Of a stretch of DNA of 64,000 nt, positions 61,553 to 64,000 are shown one piece after another (positions within the stretch are counted from its first letter, which is position 1; each line of letters starts with the position of its first letter). The notes beneath the pieces are model-generated. The model saw only the letters and a program-made list of their open reading frames with translations. It had not been told where the DNA came from and made no database searches. The stretch spans positions 372,001 to 436,000 of the forward strand of contig NZ_OUNR01000012.1 of assembly GCF_900403705.1 (NCBI RefSeq). Reading direction: 5' to 3'. A program made the position numbers and the translations under genes. The DNA is from Nitrospira lenta. GTDB taxonomy: Bacteria > Nitrospirota > Nitrospiria > Nitrospirales > Nitrospiraceae.

Positions 61553-62641
61553 ATGAGCACCGTTCTCGAACAAGACCCCGCACCGTTACGCAGTCCGCCG
61601 CTGTTGGGCTTCTGGTATGCGGCTGCGACCAGTTCTGAGGTGGCCCCTGGCACCATGAAGGGCGTGACGCTGCTCAGTACGCCGATTTTGCTCTGTCGCA
61701 CCAAAGACGGCCGTGTCTCCGCGATGCTCGATCTGTGTCCCCATCGGGGGATGCCCCTGTCCTTCGGGCGGATGGAGGGCGATCGGGTGGAGTGTTACTA
61801 TCACGGCTGGCAGTTTGAAACCGACGGACGGTGCGCGGCGATTCCGTCCCTCGTAAGCGATTCCCCGATCGACCCCAAGAAAATCTGCGTCACCTCCTAT
61901 CCCTGTCAGGACCAGGACGGTTATCTCTGGGTCTACATGGGCGACAGCCGCTATCCGGACCGGCCGATCCCTCCGCTGATGCGGCATCCGCTTCCATCCA
62001 GTCCCTATCTGATGTTCCAGCATTCGCAGATGTTGTCCAGTACGCTTGATGACGGCGTGGTGGGATTGATGGATCCGGCGCATGGCCCCTATGTGCATCA
62101 GAGCAGTTTGTGGCGGAAGCCCGCCAGCCAGCACGACAAGGCCAAGACGTTTGAACCGATCCCAAACGGATTCCGGATGATCGGCCATGCGCCGTCGAAG
62201 AATAGCCCGCCGTATCAATTATTGAAGTGGGTTTCCGGGGGAGAGCTCACCACCACGATCGACTTCGTGCTGCCGAATCAGCGGTATGAATTGATCCAGT
62301 GCGGATCGCTGTGGGTCTCGATCAGGGTCCTGATGACGCCGATTACGGAACATGAAACCCGCATGGACTTCTGCGCGGCATGGAACGTCTTCCGTTGGTT
62401 GCCGTTCGGCTCATCGATTTTCAAGTATTTCGCTAAGGGCTTTCTGGCCCAGGACAAAGTGGCGATGGACCGCCAGTCAATCGGGCTCAAGCACAAGCCG
62501 CCGTTCCGCCTGGTCGGCGATGCTGATCAGCAGGCCAAGTGGTATCACAAGTTGAAAGCGGCTCATGTCGCATCGCTTCAGACCGGACAACCGCTCGATC
62601 ATCCGCTCAAAGGCCCGGTCACACTGCGCTGGCGCAGCTGA
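61553..62641 (+). CDS. Rieske-type oxygenase, PaO/ring-hydroxylating alpha subunit-like
   Basis: A 362-residue protein. The N-terminal Rieske [2Fe-2S] domain has CPHRG (about residues 62-66) and CYYHGW (about 82-87). The C-terminal catalytic domain has a mononuclear-iron-type block LMDPAHGPYVHQ (His-x4-His with an upstream Asp). This combination is typical of pheophorbide-a-oxygenase-like and aromatic-ring-hydroxylating enzymes. No reductase or beta subunit is nearby. The substrate is unknown. ATG 61553 is preferred to 61526. Confidence 0.88.
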   Translation: MSTVLEQDPAPLRSPPLLGFWYAAATSSEVAPGTMKGVTLLSTPILLCRTKDGRVSAMLDLCPHRGMPLSFGRMEGDRVECYYHGWQFETDGRCAAIPSLVSDSPIDPKKICVTSYPCQDQDGYLWVYMGDSRYPDRPIPPLMRHPLPSSPYLMFQHSQMLSSTLDDGVVGLMDPAHGPYVHQSSLWRKPASQHDKAKTFEPIPNGFRMIGHAPSKNSPPYQLLKWVSGGELTTTIDFVLPNQRYELIQCGSLWVSIRVLMTPITEHETRMDFCAAWNVFRWLPFGSSIFKYFAKGFLAQDKVAMDRQSIGLKHKPPFRLVGDADQQAKWYHKLKAAHVASLQTGQPLDHPLKGPVTLRWRS

Positions 62642-62712
62642 TTGTTTCCGTCGTTCGGAGAGGGCCTCACGCTCAATATCCGATGGAAGACAGTGAGATC
62701 AGCGGGCGGGCG

Positions 62713-64000
62713 CTACTGTTCTTTGGATTCAGACGGCAGGATTAACTCCATTGCCCGGCGGATCTGATCACGGGAGCCAAGTAACACCACAATATCGCCG
62801 GGGAGCAGTTTGGTTTTTTCCGACGGGTTTGACTCGGTCACTCCCGCTCTGGTCCAGGCAATGACCGAGGCTCCGGTCCGTGGTCGCAGGGACAGTTGGG
62901 AAAGCAGTTTGCCGGCTGCCGGTGAGGCTTCTTCAATCCGGCAGGTTTCTACCTCCACATCGCTGAGGGTTCCCCCGCGAAGATGATGGGCCAGTTCCGG
63001 CAAATCGCTCCGGCGTAACAGGGCGTACCCTTCCCGGCGCACCTGCTCGGCCTTCCGCATGACGAATTCCTGCGGCATATTGTAGGTGCGGAGCACCAGC
63101 GCGAAGATTTCAATCGACGTCTCAAATTCTTCCGGCACCACGTCATCGGCGCCGAGCTGATGGAGTTCTTCCAGTTCCCGCAGGTAGCGGGTCCGCACGA
63201 CGATGTGGAGTTTCGGGTTCAACCCTCTGGCCACCTGTACGGTGCGCCGGGCCATGAAGGGATCGGAAATCGCCACGACCAACACGCGCGCATCTTCGAT
63301 CTTCACATGGCGGAGCACGTTCGGGTTCGTCGCATCGCCGTAGTACAGCGGGAGTCCATGCGTGGTTTCCCGTTGGACGGTATCGCCGTCGAGATCCAGC
63401 GCGATATACGGCACTTCCGTTTCGCTCAGCACCCGCGCGAGGTTTCGCCCGTTCAGCCCGTATCCCACGATGATCACGTGATCCTTGATCCGGAGATGCC
63501 GCCCTTCCGTTTCCAAGACGTGGGCGGTCGTTCGACCGGGGAACCAGTGGCGGAGCCGCTGCATCGCTTCAGCCCGGCGGGCGAGGTGCGGGGACCATTG
63601 CATGAGGAACGGAGTAATAATCATCGAACACACCGACACCGCCAGGAATATTTGATAGGGCACGCCGGTCAGCAATTTGTTCTCTTGTCCAACTTGCGCG
63701 AGGATGAAACTGAATTCGCCGACCTGCGCGAGGGCCACGCCGGCCATCACGGCGGAACGCGGGGGGGCGGCGACGGCCAGGACGGCTCCGGCCCCGGTCA
63801 CAAATTTGATCACGAGGATGGCGGCGAGGAGGCCGGTCACCACGGCGGGATATTCCAGCAGGATCCGCCAGTCCATTAAGATGCCGATGGACACGAAGAA
63901 CAGGCTGTTGAAGCTGTCGCGAAACGGCAGGACTTCGGCCATGGCCTGGTGGCTGAATTCCGACTCTGAAATGACGAGCCCGGCGATGAAGGCGCCGAGG
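62713..64000 (-). CDS. Cation:proton antiporter with TrkA domains, KefB-like (start outside window)
   Basis: The frame is open to the right edge; 429 residues are visible. The first ~130 contain the last membrane helices of a CPA2 antiporter (AFIAGLVISESEF, FFVSIGILMDWRILLEY, MAGVALAQVGEFSFILAQVG). A TrkA-N (RCK-N) domain follows: HVIIVGYGLNGRNLARVLSE, ALDLDGDTVQRE, GDATNPNVLRH. The end is a TrkA-C domain (SLRPRTGASVIAWTRAGV, LLPGDIVVLLGSRDQI). It exchanges K+ or Na+ for H+ under control of NAD(H) or other ligands. Confidence 0.9.
   Translation of the reverse strand, partial: LGAFIAGLVISESEFSHQAMAEVLPFRDSFNSLFFVSIGILMDWRILLEYPAVVTGLLAAILVIKFVTGAGAVLAVAAPPRSAVMAGVALAQVGEFSFILAQVGQENKLLTGVPYQIFLAVSVCSMIITPFLMQWSPHLARRAEAMQRLRHWFPGRTTAHVLETEGRHLRIKDHVIIVGYGLNGRNLARVLSETEVPYIALDLDGDTVQRETTHGLPLYYGDATNPNVLRHVKIEDARVLVVAISDPFMARRTVQVARGLNPKLHIVVRTRYLRELEELHQLGADDVVPEEFETSIEIFALVLRTYNMPQEFVMRKAEQVRREGYALLRRSDLPELAHHLRGGTLSDVEVETCRIEEASPAAGKLLSQLSLRPRTGASVIAWTRAGVTESNPSEKTKLLPGDIVVLLGSRDQIRRAMELILPSESKEQ

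Noticed and set aside
1-64000. CRISPR arrays, tRNA/rRNA genes, insertion sequences
   Set aside because: No regularly spaced repeats, no cloverleaf-like segments with CCA-type context, and no transposase motifs were seen on either strand by eye. Small RNAs cannot be excluded without a covariance search.

Overview
The window looks like chromosomal DNA of a Gram-negative, GC-rich bacterium, most likely a Nitrospira-type member of the Nitrospirota. This is an inference from the gene mix: many lipoproteins and outer-membrane beta-barrels, MlaA, a secretin, DsrE/TusA sulfur carriers, kbl-tdh, a PaO-type Rieske oxygenase and a formylglycine-enzyme-like protein. No rRNA, tRNA, CRISPR array or transposase was seen.

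Layout. 1-7 kb: start of a GH63-like glucosidase, a PilZ protein, an orphan GspD/PilQ-type secretin, and a signalling operon (GGDEF with a degenerate receiver, HDOD, small partner). 7-12 kb: one 1663-residue TPR/low-complexity/transmembrane protein. 12-16 kb: an ECF sigma factor operon (with DUF3619 and DUF3106 proteins), an AIM24-like protein and an M48 peptidase. 16-20 kb: small envelope proteins (TRL-like lipoprotein, beta-barrel, DUF3015, DUF4105).

20.4-35.2 kb: the largest system, an aryl-polyene (xanthomonadin-like) pigment locus. A tightly overlapping plus-strand operon encodes methyltransferase, ACP, AMP ligase, two hot-dog dehydratases, acyltransferase, LolA-like carrier, MMPL exporter, ketosynthase, ketosynthase-like chain-length factor, ketoreductase and glycosyltransferase. 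A convergent minus-strand operon encodes a flavin halogenase-like enzyme, an FkbO/Hyg5/XanB2-type chorismatase, a polysaccharide deacetylase and a lipoprotein. Together they suggest a hydroxybenzoate-primed, possibly halogenated polyene made in the cytoplasm and placed in the outer membrane. Two decayed partial duplications, of the ACP 3' end and the ketosynthase 5' end, sit inside the operon.

35-46 kb: tandem paralogous lipoproteins, a second beta-barrel, a hydrolase with an unclear start, MlaA, a CBS protein, kbl-tdh, a TonB-C-like protein, YceI, a broken alcohol dehydrogenase and a FGE-fold protein. 46-54 kb: two long paralogous lipoproteins of unknown function, then a visibly AT-richer 1394-residue NACHT/STAND-like ATPase with HEAT-like repeats and a C-terminal PD-(D/E)XK-like motif, a good candidate for an undescribed defence protein. 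A degenerate copy of the polA 3' end lies just outside this gene. 54-64 kb: housekeeping genes (polA with a decayed proofreading domain, nth, rpsU, a formiminotransferase-cyclodeaminase fusion), DsrE/TusA/DsrE2 carriers, a Rieske oxygenase and the C-terminal part of a KefB-like antiporter.
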